Below, piece after piece: positions 49,975 to 61,169 of a DNA stretch of 64,000 bases; positions within the stretch are counted from its first letter, which is position 1; each line of letters starts with the position of its first letter. The notes beneath the pieces are model-generated. The model worked only from the letters and a program-made list of their open reading frames with translations, did no database searches and was not told where the DNA came from. A program made the translations under genes and the position numbers. This DNA comes from Vibrio ishigakensis (GTDB lineage: Bacteria; Pseudomonadota; Gammaproteobacteria; Enterobacterales; Vibrionaceae): contig NZ_AP024881.1 of the NCBI RefSeq assembly GCF_024347675.1, positions 2,666,001 through 2,730,000 of the forward strand, read 5' to 3'.

Positions 49975-50520
49975 TCAGATCTTCATAATAGTTTGGCGAT
50001 AGTACTTAAGTTCAGCGATAGATTCTCGAATGTCATCCAGTGCTAAGTGCACGCCCTGCTTAGAAAAACCATCCAAAACTTCTGGTTTCCAGCGGCGTGT
50101 TAACTCTTTGAGAGTACTTACATCTACATAACGATAATGGAAGTATTGCTCAAGCTCAGGCATGTGCTTGTATAGGAAACGACGATCTTGACCAATGCTG
50201 TTGCCACAGATGGGAGAGGCACCAGCAGGAACATGCTGCTTCAAGAACTCTATAGTCATCTCAACCGCTTGGTCTTCAGTAATGTCACTCTTTCTGACAC
50301 GCTCAACCAAACCACTGTTGGTGTGGGTGTTAGTGCACCAGTCATCCATCTTATCTAATTCAGACTCTGGTTGATGGATAGCAATAACAGGCCCTTCAGC
50401 CAAGATATTGAGTTCACTGTCGGTAACGATTGATGCGATTTCGATGATCTTGTGGGTTTCTGGGTCAAGACCCGTCATCTCCAGGTCAACCCAGATAAGG
50501 TTGGTTTCATTTAGTGCCAT
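49975..50520 (-). CDS. orn: Oligoribonuclease
   Basis: Orn degrades the last two-nucleotide RNA fragments and linear cyclic-di-GMP breakdown product pGpG. The 181-residue product is a DEDDh exonuclease: [14 protein letters not shown] (first Asp/Glu), [11 protein letters not shown] and the C-terminal [18 protein letters not shown]. It is upstream of the tRNA array on the same strand and divergent from rsgA, the conserved arrangement. Confidence 0.97.
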   Translation of the reverse strand: MALNETNLIWVDLEMTGLDPETHKIIEIASIVTDSELNILAEGPVIAIHQPESELDKMDDWCTNTHTNSGLVERVRKSDITEDQAVEMTIEFLKQHVPAGASPICGNSIGQDRRFLYKHMPELEQYFHYRYVDVSTLKELTRRWKPEVLDGFSKQGVHLALDDIRESIAELKYYRQTIMKI

Positions 50521-50611
50521 TGAGGAAATTGCCTATTATTGGTGTTAGATCGCGAATTTAATTATATGATACTCCGCAATATCAAAAAGCCAATTAAGTC
50601 GGAAACCATTA

Positions 50612-51667
50612 ATGGCCAAAAAGAAAAAGCTCACTAAAGGGCAAGTACGTCGAGTACGACACAATCAGAAGAAACGACTCAAGCAGGATACCAGTGTGGA
50701 CTGGGATGAGCAGATGCTTGGTGAGTCGAAGAAAGGATTGGTGATCACTCGATTTGGTCAGCATGCGGATATTGAAGACTTAGAATCAGGTGAAATCCAA
50801 CGCTGTAACCTAAGACGTGGTATTGAGAGCCTAGTTTCAGGCGACCGAGTAATCTGGCGTAAAGGTCTTGAGACCATGGCGGGTATTTCGGGTGTGGTTG
50901 AGGCGGTAGAGCCACGCACCTCAGTGCTAACCCGTCCTGATTATTACGACGGCCTAAAACCAGTTGCTGCTAATGTTGAGCAGATGGTGATTGTCTCTTC
51001 TGTACTTCCAGAGCTATCACTTTCGATTATCGACCGCTATCTGGTTGCTTCAGAGACCCTAGAGATCGCACCTCTACTGGTACTGAACAAAATCGATCTT
51101 GCTGATGAAGCGCTCATGACTGCTTACAAAGAGCAACTCGATATCTACACCAATATTGGTTACAAGGTGCTTCTAGTAAGTAAAGAGACTGGCGAGGGTA
51201 TCGATGCGCTGCAGCAAGAACTGCAAGGCAAGATAAATATCTTCGTGGGTCAGTCTGGTGTAGGTAAATCCAGCCTAGTTAATGCGCTTATGCCTGGACT
51301 AGAGGTTGAGGAGGGTGAGATCTCTGAAAACTCGAATCTAGGTCAGCATACAACTACGGCCTCACGTCTATACCACTTCCCTCTTGGCGGTGACCTTATC
51401 GACTCTCCTGGGGTTCGAGAATTTGGACTTTGGCATCTGGAAGCCGATGAAGTTACCAAGGCATTCGTTGAGTTTCGCGAATACCTGGGGCTGTGTAAGT
51501 TTAGAGACTGTAAGCACCTAAACGACCCAGGCTGTGCCATCCTAGAGGCTGTTGATAAAGAGAAGATCCATCCATCGCGATTCGATAACTACCATAGAAT
51601 TATCGAGAGCATGGCGGAGAACAAAGCGAATCGACAATATTCGCGTAACAAAAAGCTAGACCAGTAG
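50612..51667 (+). CDS. rsgA: Ribosome small subunit-dependent GTPase RsgA
   Basis: RsgA is a late 30S assembly GTPase. The 351-residue product has a basic N terminus and an OB domain (about 45-115). The circularly permuted GTPase motifs run in the order LNKIDLAD (G4), [14 protein letters not shown] (G1), then [10 protein letters not shown] (G3). A C-terminal zinc motif [14 protein letters not shown] follows. The divergent orn/rsgA pair is conserved in E. coli. Confidence 0.97.
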   Translation: MAKKKKLTKGQVRRVRHNQKKRLKQDTSVDWDEQMLGESKKGLVITRFGQHADIEDLESGEIQRCNLRRGIESLVSGDRVIWRKGLETMAGISGVVEAVEPRTSVLTRPDYYDGLKPVAANVEQMVIVSSVLPELSLSIIDRYLVASETLEIAPLLVLNKIDLADEALMTAYKEQLDIYTNIGYKVLLVSKETGEGIDALQQELQGKINIFVGQSGVGKSSLVNALMPGLEVEEGEISENSNLGQHTTTASRLYHFPLGGDLIDSPGVREFGLWHLEADEVTKAFVEFREYLGLCKFRDCKHLNDPGCAILEAVDKEKIHPSRFDNYHRIIESMAENKANRQYSRNKKLDQ

Positions 51668-51733
51668 CTTTTTAGACAAACTCAGGCTTTTTAAGTAACA
51701 TTCACGACCAATTTTGCAAATACGGATCATATT

Positions 51734-52600
51734 GTGATTGATAAAATCAAAGTGGGCGCCCAATACTGGCTCCCTCAACATGGCTTGACCCGCCTAGTCG
51801 GTAAGCTGGCATCAGCAAAGCTTGGAAGCTTCACGACTTCTATCATTCGCTGGTTCATTAAGCAGTACAAGATCAACATGGATGAGGCATTGCACTCAGA
51901 TCCTGCGCACTTCAAGACTTTTAACGACTTCTTCGTGCGTGAACTAAAGGCAGGCGTTCGCCCAGTAGTAGAAGACGAGTCTGTCATCGTGCACCCAGCT
52001 GACGCTTGCGTTAGCCAGTTTGGTCCGATCGAAAACGACCGCCTTATCCAAGCAAAGAATCACGATTACTCAGCGCGTGAGCTACTCGGTGGCGACCTAG
52101 ACCTAACTGAAGAATTCAGTGAGGGTCATTTTGCTACGCTATATCTATCTCCTAGTGACTATCACCGCGTACACATGCCGTGTGACGGTACACTGCGTCA
52201 GATGATCTACGTACCGGGTGACCTGTTCTCCGTAAACCCACTAACAGCTGAGAACGTGGAAAACCTATTTGCACGTAACGAGCGCGTGGTATGTATCTTC
52301 GATACTGAGTTCGGCCCTATGGCTCAAGTTCTAGTAGGTGCGACTATCGTAGGTAGCATCGAGCTTACCTGGGCAGGCACTGTGACTCCACCAACAGGCA
52401 ACACTGTGTATCGCTGGGATTACCCAAGTGAGGGCGAAAAGGCTATCCACATCAAGAAAGGTGAAGAGATGGGTCGCTTTAAACTGGGCTCTACGGTTAT
52501 CAACCTATTCCCGAAAGGTGCTATCGAGTTCGATTCAAGCATGCAGCTTGATGCAACAACTCGCCTAGGCACAGCTTACGCTCATATCCAAGAGTCGTAA
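51734..52600 (+). CDS. psd: Phosphatidylserine decarboxylase proenzyme
   Basis: Psd makes phosphatidylethanolamine at the inner membrane. The 288-residue proenzyme cleaves itself between Gly252 and Ser253 of the LGST motif to create the pyruvoyl cofactor. Other family marks are [27 protein letters not shown] and the [10 protein letters not shown] region. The start is a GTG at 51734. It lies directly after rsgA on the same strand, as in E. coli. Confidence 0.97.
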   Translation: MIDKIKVGAQYWLPQHGLTRLVGKLASAKLGSFTTSIIRWFIKQYKINMDEALHSDPAHFKTFNDFFVRELKAGVRPVVEDESVIVHPADACVSQFGPIENDRLIQAKNHDYSARELLGGDLDLTEEFSEGHFATLYLSPSDYHRVHMPCDGTLRQMIYVPGDLFSVNPLTAENVENLFARNERVVCIFDTEFGPMAQVLVGATIVGSIELTWAGTVTPPTGNTVYRWDYPSEGEKAIHIKKGEEMGRFKLGSTVINLFPKGAIEFDSSMQLDATTRLGTAYAHIQES

Positions 52601-52616
52601 GCACACCTAAGACAGA

Positions 52617-52648
52617 CAAAAGGAGCGTATCGAACGCTCCTTTTTTGT
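52617..52648. terminator. Bidirectional terminator between psd and the TetR gene
   Basis: An AGGAGCGT/ACGCTCCT stem is followed by TTTTTT on the plus strand and preceded by AAAA. It serves two convergent genes. Confidence 0.88.
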
Positions 52649-53293
52649 TTATGCCTGAGATGGCGTTGCCATCAGCAGTCCCTCTTCGAGAAGCGCCAAC
52701 TGCTCCTGTCCAAGAGATGTTGCCATAGGTTTTACCACCGCAAGTATCTGCAGCATACCCTGCATTACCATGGACTCAGTGATCTCTGTATTGGCATTCA
52801 TCGCCGATTGATATCCAAGCCAGCCCGTCGCAATGCAGTGCAGGTTTGTGACCAAGCGAGGAAGGTCTGAGCGTTTCACCTCTATTAGCTTCAGCGCCAA
52901 GAAGGACTCCACAATAGCCACCAAGTTGATGCGCAGCTTGTGTTGCACCGCTAGGTAGTTTTTATGTAGTTCTTCATCACGACCCAATATCTCAGCTAGG
53001 CTGACGTACAAAAAACGATACTTCCACATTAATGAGAAGGTCGAATTCACGTAGTGCTTGAGTAGCACTAGGCTTTCACTTTGACTCTCTACTGGGCGGA
53101 ACCTATCCAGCAACTCAGTGGTGTATTCGTTGAAGATGGCTCGAATGATCTCTTGTTTGTTGGCGTAGTGGTAATAAAGATTTCCCGGGCTGATCCCAAG
53201 ATGCGCAGCAATATGATTGGTGGTGGTATTACGCTCACCCTGTTGGTTGAACAGCTCTAACGCGCCCTTAATGATTCTTTGCTTTGTTTTCAT
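52649..53293 (-). CDS. TetR/AcrR-family transcriptional regulator
   Basis: The 214-residue product has an N-terminal TetR helix-turn-helix (about 1-50: RIIKGALELFNQQGERNTTTNHIAAHLGISPGNLYYHYANKQEI) and an all-helical ligand domain. The ligand is not predictable. It is divergent from menA with a 58-bp gap, so it may control menA or itself, but I see no clear palindrome there. Several vibrio genomes carry a TetR gene here, while E. coli does not. Confidence 0.85.
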   Translation of the reverse strand: MKTKQRIIKGALELFNQQGERNTTTNHIAAHLGISPGNLYYHYANKQEIIRAIFNEYTTELLDRFRPVESQSESLVLLKHYVNSTFSLMWKYRFLYVSLAEILGRDEELHKNYLAVQHKLRINLVAIVESFLALKLIEVKRSDLPRLVTNLHCIATGWLGYQSAMNANTEITESMVMQGMLQILAVVKPMATSLGQEQLALLEEGLLMATPSQA

Positions 53294-53351
53294 ATAGTAT
53301 TGAAACTCTGTGCCTTCGAATTTAAGTCCATGATTTACACTTTATTTTTCA

Positions 53352-54314
53352 GTGTGTATGGCCGTTCCTTTGGGTATATACTCTAAATCAATATTAACAA
53401 TTATTAACTCATTTATTTTGTCTATTTCTCACTGGCTTTCTGCCGCTAGACCTAAAACTCTTCCCCTAGCCTTAGCCTCTATCGTGACAGGCAGTTGTAT
53501 CGCCTACTCTCAAGGTAGCCATTTCTGGTCAGTGAGCCTTTTAGCACTGCTTACTGCTACCCTGCTGCAGATTCTATCCAACCTTGCCAATGACTATGGT
53601 GATGCTCAGCACGGTACCGACAATGAAGAGAGAATTGGCCCCGAGCGAGCCATACAGTCAGGGGCTATAACACTTGCGCAGATGAAGACGGCCATGGTTA
53701 TCTGCTCACTACTGAGCGTGGCATCCGGTCTTGCACTCATCTTCACCTCACTCACTCATAGCGCTGATATCTGGATGTTTATCGGTTTGGGTGTGGCCTC
53801 TATCTTCTGTGCTATTGCCTATACGGTAGGTAAAAAACCTTATGGTTATCTTGGTCTGGGCGATCTGTCGGTTTATGTATTCTTTGGTCTTCTAGGTGTG
53901 GGTGGTACTTTCTATCTGCACACCCAGAGCATAGATTCACTCTTATTGCTTCCATCAACCGCATCAGGTCTCTTGGCTGTGGGTGTACTTAACGTCAACA
54001 ATATGCGAGATATTGAGAACGACAGCGCATTTGGCAAGACTACGGTGGCTGTGCGTCTAGGCTTAGAAAAAGCTAAGCGTTATCACATGCTTTTGGTAAG
54101 TGTGGCCTGGCTCTGCTACCTTGGTTTTATTCTCAACAATCACTTTAGCTTGGAGAGTCTAGCTTTGGTGATCATGATATTGGGCCCAGGAATCAAGCAC
54201 CTTGTTGCGATTAAATCGGCATCCACCAGCGCTGAAATTGCACCGCTAATGGGCGACATTGTAAAGCTAGCTCTAATTGCTAACCTTTTATTTTCTATCG
54301 CAATTATTGTTTAG
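53352..54314 (+). CDS. menA: 1,4-dihydroxy-2-naphthoate octaprenyltransferase
   Basis: MenA attaches the octaprenyl chain to DHNA in menaquinone synthesis, the quinone used by fumarate reductase, whose genes lie 5 kb away. The frame from the GTG at 53352 gives 320 residues with about eight membrane segments. It has the UbiA motifs NLANDYGDAQHGTDNEE (first Asp-rich site) and NNMRDIENDSAFGKTT (second). The extra N terminus is suspect: alignment with E. coli MenA favours a start near the TTG at 53418 (SISHWLSAARPKTLPLA), about 298 residues. No convincing ribosome site resolves it. Confidence 0.9.
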   Translation: MCMAVPLGIYSKSILTIINSFILSISHWLSAARPKTLPLALASIVTGSCIAYSQGSHFWSVSLLALLTATLLQILSNLANDYGDAQHGTDNEERIGPERAIQSGAITLAQMKTAMVICSLLSVASGLALIFTSLTHSADIWMFIGLGVASIFCAIAYTVGKKPYGYLGLGDLSVYVFFGLLGVGGTFYLHTQSIDSLLLLPSTASGLLAVGVLNVNNMRDIENDSAFGKTTVAVRLGLEKAKRYHMLLVSVAWLCYLGFILNNHFSLESLALVIMILGPGIKHLVAIKSASTSAEIAPLMGDIVKLALIANLLFSIAIIV

Positions 54315-54391
54315 TTAACTTAAATCAGTTTTTCTAATCCTTAGCAAGATATACTCAGTTCACAGACCCTAATCAGAAGGTGACTCGAACC

Positions 54392-54898
54392 ATGGAATAC
54401 AATACTTCAGCTCTTTGTGACGTTTATTTGGATCAGGTTGATGTGGTAGAGCCAATGTTTAGCAACTTTGGTGGTAGCGCATCCTTTGCCGGCCAGATAA
54501 CCACAATCAAATGCTTCGAGGACAACGGGCTCATTCGCTCCGTACTGGAAGAGGATGGACAAGGCCGAGTTCTGCTTATCGATGGTGGTGGTTCACTGAG
54601 ACGCGCCCTTATCGATGCTGAGATCGCAACTCTTGCAGAAGAGAACGAGTGGGAAGGTATCGTAGTCTACGGTTCAGTACGCGAAGTCGATGAACTTGAA
54701 GATATGAATATTGGTATCCAAGCTCTGGCCTCAAACCCTGTGGGTGCAACTCAAACTGAGGTTGGAGAGGTCGATGTGCCAGTTAACTTCGCTGGGGTGA
54801 GCTTTCTACCTGAAGATTATATCTATGCCGATAACACAGGGATCATCCTATCTCAGGAGGCACTAGAAACTAACTTCGAGATAGACGAAGACGAGTAA
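54392..54898 (+). CDS. rraA: Regulator of ribonuclease E activity A
   Basis: RraA is a trimeric protein that binds RNase E and inhibits mRNA decay. I set the start at the ATG at 54392 ([16 protein letters not shown]), matching E. coli RraA, with AAGGTG upstream. The 168-residue product keeps [36 protein letters not shown] and [10 protein letters not shown]. It follows menA, as in E. coli. Confidence 0.96.
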   Translation: MEYNTSALCDVYLDQVDVVEPMFSNFGGSASFAGQITTIKCFEDNGLIRSVLEEDGQGRVLLIDGGGSLRRALIDAEIATLAEENEWEGIVVYGSVREVDELEDMNIGIQALASNPVGATQTEVGEVDVPVNFAGVSFLPEDYIYADNTGIILSQEALETNFEIDEDE

Positions 54899-54930
54899 AC
54901 CTGAAAGCCTTAACAGAAAACACATTTGGT

Positions 54931-54962
54931 AGCAGATCTCGATATGAGGTCTGCTTTTTTAT
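54931..54962 (+). terminator. Rho-independent terminator after rraA
   Basis: A GCAGA(TC)TC/GAGGTCTGC-type stem is followed by TTTTTTATT, some 30 bases after the rraA stop. Confidence 0.8.
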
Positions 54963-55073
54963 TGATTAAAAACAAAGCATTTACGAATAAAACCCTTAGC
55001 TTGTTAAGTGATAATAACTCTAAATAATCTCAGCCCTATCAGGGGCTTGGAGTCACTTTTAAGGCGCTAGGGA

Positions 55074-56489
55074 ATGAATAAAACCAACTCAAGTCAGATT
55101 ATCAAACTGGCAGTCAGCATCTTGATCCCCTTATTTGTTTTGGCCATGCCCAGCAGCTGGATTCCTATTGCTGAACTGACGGTAGTGCAGCATCGCTTGT
55201 TAGCCATTTTTATTATGTCGGCACTGCTATGGGTACTTGAGCCTGTTCCAGTGTTTGCCACCTCAATCCTTATCATCACCTTACAGCTGATCTTCTTATC
55301 AGATAAAGGATTGACCGTGCTTCGTATCGACCATGCCGATGAAGCCTTTGGCACATTGATCCCTTATACCGATATCCTCGGATCCTTCTCATCACCGATT
55401 ATCATCTTATTCATGGGTGGTTTTGCACTGGCGATTGCCGCCTCTAAGTATCAACTGGACAACAACCTAGCGCGGGTGCTTCTAAAGCCGTTTGGTAGCA
55501 AACCCAAGTTCATCATGTTAGGTCTGATGCTTATCACTGCCGTGTTCTCCATGTTTATGTCTAACACAGCCACTACAGTAATGATGTTGGCACTGCTTGG
55601 ACCTATAGTAGCTTCAGCTAAACCGGGTGACCTAGGTATCAAAGCACTAGTTTTATGTATTCCGATTGCAGCAAACACCGGTGGTATCGCCACACCAATA
55701 GGCACGCCACCAAACGCCATCGCCCTGCAGTACCTTACAGGCGAGCATGCTATCGACTTCTTAAGCTGGATGATGTTTGGCTTACCTTTCGTGATAGTGC
55801 AACTGGCTATCGCTTGGCTACTGCTACAAAAGCTGTTCCCTTCTGAGCAAGAAAATCTAGAGCTGTCCCTGGAGGGTAAGTTCTTAAAATCGTGGAAGGC
55901 TATTGTGGTGTATATCACCTTTGCAGCCACCATCATTTTGTGGATAACCACCAAGCTCCATGGCATGAACACCTATGTGGTGGCGGTTATCCCACTGGCG
56001 GTATTCACCCTAACCGGCATCATGGGTAAGGCTGAGATCAAACAGATCAACTGGGACGTACTGTGGCTAGTTGCCGGTGGTATTGCTATCGGCTTAGCAC
56101 TGGACAAAACGGGGCTCGCAAAAGGGCTGGCACACTCTATCGACTATGAAAGCCTATCACCGGTTGCGGTAGTGCTTACCCTTTCTATTATCTGTTGGCT
56201 GATGGCCAACTTCATGTCTAACACAGCTACCGCCAACTTGCTCATGCCTATCGCGGCGGCTATCGGAGCCTCAATGCCTGGCTTGGTAGCGGTTGGGGGT
56301 CTGCAAGGACTACTGGTTGTAGTGGCCTTCTCGGCATCATTGGGCATGATCTTACCTGTTTCTACACCACCTAACTCACTGGCATATTCTACTGGCTTGA
56401 TTGATAGTAAGGATATGGCGAAAACCGGCATCATACTGGGCGTAGTCGGCCTAGCGATTGTATATGCCGCGATGATGATTTTAACTTAA
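55074..56489 (+). CDS. Divalent anion:sodium symporter (DASS/SLC13 family)
   Basis: The 471-residue inner membrane protein has about 11 hydrophobic segments. It carries the two inverted-repeat signatures of DASS transporters, with SNT sodium-site motifs MSNTATTVMM and MSNTATANLL, each paired with a Pro-rich loop (IGTPPNAIAL and VSTPPNSLAY). Such carriers move di- or tricarboxylates, or sulfate, with sodium. The substrate is not clear; dicarboxylate uptake would fit a neighbourhood with fumarate reductase, but this is inference. Confidence 0.87.
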   Translation: MNKTNSSQIIKLAVSILIPLFVLAMPSSWIPIAELTVVQHRLLAIFIMSALLWVLEPVPVFATSILIITLQLIFLSDKGLTVLRIDHADEAFGTLIPYTDILGSFSSPIIILFMGGFALAIAASKYQLDNNLARVLLKPFGSKPKFIMLGLMLITAVFSMFMSNTATTVMMLALLGPIVASAKPGDLGIKALVLCIPIAANTGGIATPIGTPPNAIALQYLTGEHAIDFLSWMMFGLPFVIVQLAIAWLLLQKLFPSEQENLELSLEGKFLKSWKAIVVYITFAATIILWITTKLHGMNTYVVAVIPLAVFTLTGIMGKAEIKQINWDVLWLVAGGIAIGLALDKTGLAKGLAHSIDYESLSPVAVVLTLSIICWLMANFMSNTATANLLMPIAAAIGASMPGLVAVGGLQGLLVVVAFSASLGMILPVSTPPNSLAYSTGLIDSKDMAKTGIILGVVGLAIVYAAMMILT

Positions 56490-56508
56490 CCAAGACTAAG
56501 GAAATGTC

Positions 56509-57231
56509 ATGTTAGTAATCGCTCATAGAGGAGCACGCGGAGAACTCCCAGAAAATACCTTGTTGGCCTTTGAATCAGCTATCGAGGGCGGGGCTCGCGC
56601 CATAGAGCTGGATATCCACCAGCATCAAGGGGAATTTTGGGTAATACATGACAAATGGGTCAACCGCACCACAGATGGAAACGGCCCTCTCACTTGGCAT
56701 TCATACGACGGCTTAAAGTCGTTGGACGCGGGTAAGGGAGAGCGCATCCCTACCCTAGATGAAACACTTAAAACCCTAGCGGGGCGCTGCGCGGTCAATA
56801 TTGAGCTCAAGGGCCTGGATGATATAAATAGCCTAGTTGAACACCTAGAGCTTGCAGTAAACGAATATGGCTTTGCTGAAGGGCAACTGCTTATCTCCTC
56901 TTTCAACCATCACTGGCTTGCAGAACTGCATCGAATCGCTCCTCAGTATAAGTTGGCAGCGCTAACCGCCAACAAGCCTATCGGCCTGTGCCAGTTTGCC
57001 CAAGAGCTGGGTGCCTACAGCGTCAACGTGGATATAGACGTTATCGATGGTCAGATGGTGGATGATGCCAAGAAGCGAGGACTAAAGATCTTCGTGTATA
57101 CAGTCAATCGAGAAGAGGATTGGAAGCGCCTTCAGACGTTAGGTGTAGATGGAATCTTCTGTGACAAACCCGTAGATGCGGTGCGCTACTTCTCCGGCAT
57201 CACAGATCAGACTCGCCACTGGCCAAACTAA
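56509..57231 (+). CDS. Glycerophosphodiester phosphodiesterase, cytoplasmic (UgpQ-like)
   Basis: The 240-residue product lacks a signal peptide. It has the GDPD catalytic set HRGARGELPENTLLAFE, AIELDIHQ and WVIHDKWVNRTTDG, and the C-terminal VNREEDWKRLQTLGVDGIFCDKP. It hydrolyses glycerophosphodiesters to glycerol-3-P and an alcohol. It is similar in length to E. coli UgpQ (247 residues) but there are no ugp transport genes here. It lies 19 bp after the DASS gene, so the two are probably co-transcribed. Confidence 0.88.
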   Translation: MLVIAHRGARGELPENTLLAFESAIEGGARAIELDIHQHQGEFWVIHDKWVNRTTDGNGPLTWHSYDGLKSLDAGKGERIPTLDETLKTLAGRCAVNIELKGLDDINSLVEHLELAVNEYGFAEGQLLISSFNHHWLAELHRIAPQYKLAALTANKPIGLCQFAQELGAYSVNVDIDVIDGQMVDDAKKRGLKIFVYTVNREEDWKRLQTLGVDGIFCDKPVDAVRYFSGITDQTRHWPN

Positions 57232-57298
57232 AATTAGTTTTGCACTCAGGTATTTATCAGGCATATTGATTTAATCTTCAATTGCTTAAGTAAATACC

Positions 57299-58186
57299 AT
57301 GGGATACGAATGGTTGGCCCTAGCGGCTGCCTTCTTATGGGCTATCTCTAGCCTAATATCGGTCACCCCAGCCCGTCACCTCGGGCCTTTTTCCTATAGC
57401 CGCTGGCGCATGGGGTGCACCGCTGTCATGCTCACCATCATGGCCTTAATCGTCGGAGGTTGGGGCAGTGTCAGCACGGCACATGTTATGCCTATGGTGT
57501 TGTCTGGTCTTATCGGTATCTTTATCGGCGATACTGCGCTTTTTGCCTGTATGAATCGCATGGGACCGAGACAAGCGGGGTTGCTCTTCTCTTGTCATGC
57601 AGTCTTCTCCGCCATCCTCGGATATTGGCTGTTCAACGAAACCTGGCATCTGGCCGAGATTATCGGTGCAACACTGGTATTTTCCGGGGTAGTCACTGCC
57701 ATCTTTTTTGGACGCAAAGGCTCAGATAACAACGACTGGGAAGCCTTGCATGGCAAGCTTGCTATCGGGGTCGCCTTAGGGTTATTGGCGGCTTTATGTC
57801 AGGCGTTAGGCGGCATTATCGCAAAACCGGTAATGCAGACCGATATCAATCCAATTGCAGCTTCTGCAATTCGTATGATCACAGCCTTTGCAGCTCACAG
57901 CTTATTCTGGGCGAGTGGTGCGAAACTGGCGAAGTCTAAGAATCCGATCAATCGCAAGATCTTCTCCATTACCGCACTCAATGGTTTCTTGGCTATGGCG
58001 GTAGGTATGACGCTTATCCTTTATGCATTGCAGGACGGCAATGTGGGTATGGTTGCCCTGCTCTCTTCCACCACACCTATCATGGTGTTGCCACTATTGT
58101 GGTTTATCACCAAACAGCGCCCCAACCATTATGCTTGGTTTGGCGCTATCTTAGCGGTGATTGGAACAGGGCTCATCGTCTCTTAA
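57299..58186 (+). CDS. EamA/DMT-superfamily transporter
   Basis: The 295-residue product has ten predicted membrane segments in two EamA repeats (about 3-140 and 152-295). Repeat ends are [12 protein letters not shown] and [17 protein letters not shown]. These carriers export metabolites such as amino acids or drugs; the substrate here is unknown. Its 3' end overlaps that of epmA by 4 bp in convergent orientation, with no terminator visible between them. Confidence 0.85.
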   Translation: MGYEWLALAAAFLWAISSLISVTPARHLGPFSYSRWRMGCTAVMLTIMALIVGGWGSVSTAHVMPMVLSGLIGIFIGDTALFACMNRMGPRQAGLLFSCHAVFSAILGYWLFNETWHLAEIIGATLVFSGVVTAIFFGRKGSDNNDWEALHGKLAIGVALGLLAALCQALGGIIAKPVMQTDINPIAASAIRMITAFAAHSLFWASGAKLAKSKNPINRKIFSITALNGFLAMAVGMTLILYALQDGNVGMVALLSSTTPIMVLPLLWFITKQRPNHYAWFGAILAVIGTGLIVS

Positions 58187-59157
58187 GCTCGGGGGAAGGC
58201 GAACGCCGTTACCTGCTCGATATGGGTTTTACCTAGCGCTAGCATGATGAGTCTATCTATGCCTAGAGCTACCCCAGCACACTGAGGCAGGCCATGACTG
58301 ATGGCTTCAATAAGATACTTATCGATAGGTTGCGCTTCTAACCCCATCTCAACACGCTTACGGTTATCTTCTTCAAAGCGTGCTAATTGCTCTTTAGCAT
58401 CGTCCAGCTCATGGAAGCCATTAGCCAGCTCTATCCCTTTAAAGTAAACCTCGAAGCGATCTGCCACCCTTGGGTCCATTGGATTTATCTTAGCAAGTGC
58501 TGCCTGGGAGGCTGGGAAGTCATAGACAAACGCTGGAACCTTCTGGCCAATCTTGGTTTCAACACCCATGCTAAACAGCAGTTGCAACAGGGTATTTTTG
58601 TCCTCTTCTGGTTCAGCAATGTCGCTAAGGCCTAAAGTAGCGGCCACAGCTTTAAGCTCCGTCATACTCGCTTCTAGCGGACAAACACCTAGCACCTTAA
58701 GAAACGCCTTTTGATAGGTCATACGCTCTGCACTCTCGGTTTCCAGAACCAGTTGCAAAAACTCATCCATTTCATCCATAAGGTCATGGTGATTAAAACC
58801 GACACGATACCATTCCAGCATAGTGAACTCAGGATTATGGTGACGCCCACTTTCTTCATTGCGAAACGACTTACACATCTGATAGATAGAACCACTGCCA
58901 GCTGCTAGCAGGCGTTTCATGTGAAACTCAGGGCTGGTCATAAGGTTTAGCGAACTGCCATCGGCATACCCTGGCCCTACAAACTGGGTTTGAAAGGTAT
59001 GCAGATGAATATCCGTTACCGCAGCATGGCTCAACGCCGGGGTATCCACCTCAAGCACATCACGCTCAGCAAAGAATTGTCGAATGCGGTTTACTACCTT
59101 AGCGCGCAGACGAAGAGCTGAAATATCTGCACTCGGTTTCCAGAGAGGTTCTGACAT
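58183..59157 (-). CDS. epmA: EF-P--(R)-beta-lysine ligase EpmA
   Basis: EpmA (PoxA/GenX/YjeA) attaches (R)-beta-lysine to Lys34 of EF-P. The 324-residue product is a truncated class II lysyl-tRNA synthetase catalytic domain without an anticodon-binding domain. It has motif 2 [25 protein letters not shown] and motif 3 [15 protein letters not shown] itself (62728-63294) and the beta-lysine mutase EpmB (63327 on) are also in this window. It is divergent from frdABCD, as in E. coli. Confidence 0.97.
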   Translation of the reverse strand: MSEPLWKPSADISALRLRAKVVNRIRQFFAERDVLEVDTPALSHAAVTDIHLHTFQTQFVGPGYADGSSLNLMTSPEFHMKRLLAAGSGSIYQMCKSFRNEESGRHHNPEFTMLEWYRVGFNHHDLMDEMDEFLQLVLETESAERMTYQKAFLKVLGVCPLEASMTELKAVAATLGLSDIAEPEEDKNTLLQLLFSMGVETKIGQKVPAFVYDFPASQAALAKINPMDPRVADRFEVYFKGIELANGFHELDDAKEQLARFEEDNRKRVEMGLEAQPIDKYLIEAISHGLPQCAGVALGIDRLIMLALGKTHIEQVTAFAFPRA

Positions 59158-59199
59158 ATTTGTTCCTATGAAATCAGTTACTCACAAGCCTTGCTTGTT

Positions 59200-59215
59200 T
59201 GTGCATAGTGTCACA
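59200..59215. promoter_or_regulatory. CRP-type site, with an overlapping weak FNR-like dyad, upstream of frdA
   Basis: TGTGC-ATAGTG-TCACA matches the CRP consensus TGTGA-N6-TCACA at 9 of 10 positions, in the 218-bp region between epmA and frdA. An adjacent ATGAC-AAGG-ATCAC (59215-59228) resembles an FNR site at 7 of 10 positions. Control by CRP and FNR would fit fumarate reductase, but both sites lie about 100 bp or more upstream of the likely frdA promoter (TAGAAT at 59311 or TATAAA at 59355). Confidence 0.55.
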
Positions 59216-59375
59216 TGACAAGGATCACAGACCTATTTTTTTTTCGGATTTTTCACCTTTCTAGCCAGAAAAAAAGCAAGTAAATCAATTTTTTCGCAAC
59301 TTTATTCCCCTAGAATGGTAAACAGAATTTCTACTATAAATTGCGGTTAATACTGCTTACTACTGGAGGATAACT

Positions 59376-61169
59376 GTGAAAACACTTACCACAGATATCG
59401 CTGTCATCGGTGCTGGAGGCGCCGGTCTTCGAACTGCTATCGCAGCAGCAGAAGCGAACCCAGAAATGGAAATCGCCCTAATCTCAAAAGTCTACCCTAT
59501 GCGCTCCCACACGGTGGCCGCGGAAGGTGGTTCTGCAGCTGTAATTAAGGACGAAGATAGCCTAGATAACCACTTCAACGACACCGTTGGTGGTGGTGAC
59601 TGGCTATGCGAACAGGACGTAGTTGAGTATTTCGTTGAGAATGCCACTCGCGAGATGATTCAAATGGAACAATGGGGCTGCCCATGGAGCCGCAAAGACA
59701 ACGGCGAAGTTAACGTTCGTCGCTTTGGGGGGATGAAGGTTGAGCGTACTTGGTTTGCTGCGGATAAAACCGGCTTCCACATGCTACACACCCTTTTCCA
59801 AACCTCTATCAAATATCCGCAGATCAAGCGCTTTGACGAATACTTCGTGGTTGACCTTTTGGTTGACGAAGGCGAGGTACAAGGCCTGATTGCTATCCAT
59901 ATGGCTGAGGGTGAACTGGTCGCCATCAAGGCTAAGTCAGTGGTACTGGCAACCGGTGGCGCGGGTCGCGTGTATAACACCAATACCAACGGCGGTATCG
60001 TAACTGGTGACGGTATGGCTATGGCTTATCGTCACGGCGTGCCACTGCGTGATATGGAGTTCGTTCAGTATCACCCAACCGGTCTGCCAGGCACAGGTAT
60101 CCTGATGACCGAGGGTTGTCGTGGTGAGGGCGGCATTATCGTCAATAAAGACGGCTATCGCTATCTACAAGACTACGGTATGGGCCCTGAGACTCCAGTA
60201 GGTCAGCCTAAGAACAAATACATGGAACTGGGTCCTCGCGACAAGGTTTCACAAGCATTCTGGCATGAACAGCAGAAAGGCAACACCATAGAACACCCAC
60301 TGGGTGATGTGGTGCACCTAGACCTTCGCCACCTTGGTGAAGAGTATCTGCAAGAGCGTCTACCGTTTATCTGTGAGCTAGCAAAAGCGTACGTAAACGT
60401 TGATCCAGCCAAAGAGCCAATCCCAATTCGTCCAACCGTTCACTACACCATGGGTGGTATCGAAACCGACCCTAAATGTGAGACTCGCATCAAGGGTCTA
60501 TTCGCGGTAGGTGAGTGTGCTTCTGTAGGTCTTCACGGTGCTAACCGCCTTGGCTCAAACTCGCTGGCTGAGTTTGTGGTATTCGGTCGCGTTGCCGGTG
60601 AAGAAGCAGTTAAGCGTGCATCAGAATTCAAGGGTTGGAATGATGCAAGTATTCAAGCTCAGATCGATGCCGTTGATGCTCGTATCCAATCGCTATTGGG
60701 TCAAGAAGGCGATGAAAACTGGTCTGAAATCCGCACTGAAATGGGTAAAACCATGGAAGCGGGCTGTGGTATCTATCGTCGTGAAGACCTGATGCAAGAG
60801 ACCATGGACAAGCTAACTGAGCTGAAAGAGCGCTATAAGAAGATCAGCATCAAAGACAAAGGCAAGGTGTTCAACACTGATCTGCTTTACGCTATCGAGG
60901 TTGGTTATGGCCTTGAGGTAGCAGAGGCTATGGTTCACTCTGCTATCTTGCGTAAAGAGTCTCGCGGTGCACACCAACGTCTAGATGAAGGCTGCACAGA
61001 GCGTGATGATGAGCAGTTCCTGAAGCACTCACTGGCTTTCTTCAACCAAGATGCAGCGCCATCTATCGACTACAGCGATGTGACCATCACTAAGTCTCAG
61101 CCTAAGGCTCGCCTATACGGTGCAGCAGCTGAAGAAGCGGCAAAAGCAGAAGCTGAGGAGAACAAGTAA
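59376..61169 (+). CDS. frdA: Fumarate reductase flavoprotein subunit FrdA
   Basis: FrdA reduces fumarate to succinate as the end step of anaerobic respiration with menaquinol. The 597-residue product has the FAD dinucleotide motif [16 protein letters not shown] near residue 9. The covalent-FAD His45 is in [13 protein letters not shown], the active-site loop is [21 protein letters not shown], and [10 protein letters not shown] and [15 protein letters not shown] are present. It is the first gene of frdABCD; the stop and the frdB start share a base. The 180-bp upstream leader is AT-rich. Confidence 0.98.
   Translation: MKTLTTDIAVIGAGGAGLRTAIAAAEANPEMEIALISKVYPMRSHTVAAEGGSAAVIKDEDSLDNHFNDTVGGGDWLCEQDVVEYFVENATREMIQMEQWGCPWSRKDNGEVNVRRFGGMKVERTWFAADKTGFHMLHTLFQTSIKYPQIKRFDEYFVVDLLVDEGEVQGLIAIHMAEGELVAIKAKSVVLATGGAGRVYNTNTNGGIVTGDGMAMAYRHGVPLRDMEFVQYHPTGLPGTGILMTEGCRGEGGIIVNKDGYRYLQDYGMGPETPVGQPKNKYMELGPRDKVSQAFWHEQQKGNTIEHPLGDVVHLDLRHLGEEYLQERLPFICELAKAYVNVDPAKEPIPIRPTVHYTMGGIETDPKCETRIKGLFAVGECASVGLHGANRLGSNSLAEFVVFGRVAGEEAVKRASEFKGWNDASIQAQIDAVDARIQSLLGQEGDENWSEIRTEMGKTMEAGCGIYRREDLMQETMDKLTELKERYKKISIKDKGKVFNTDLLYAIEVGYGLEVAEAMVHSAILRKESRGAHQRLDEGCTERDDEQFLKHSLAFFNQDAAPSIDYSDVTITKSQPKARLYGAAAEEAAKAEAEENK

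Noticed and set aside
55094..56434. Long minus-strand frames opposite the DASS transporter
   Set aside because: They are antisense shadows of a hydrophobic coding frame, a common artefact; the plus-strand product has clear family motifs.
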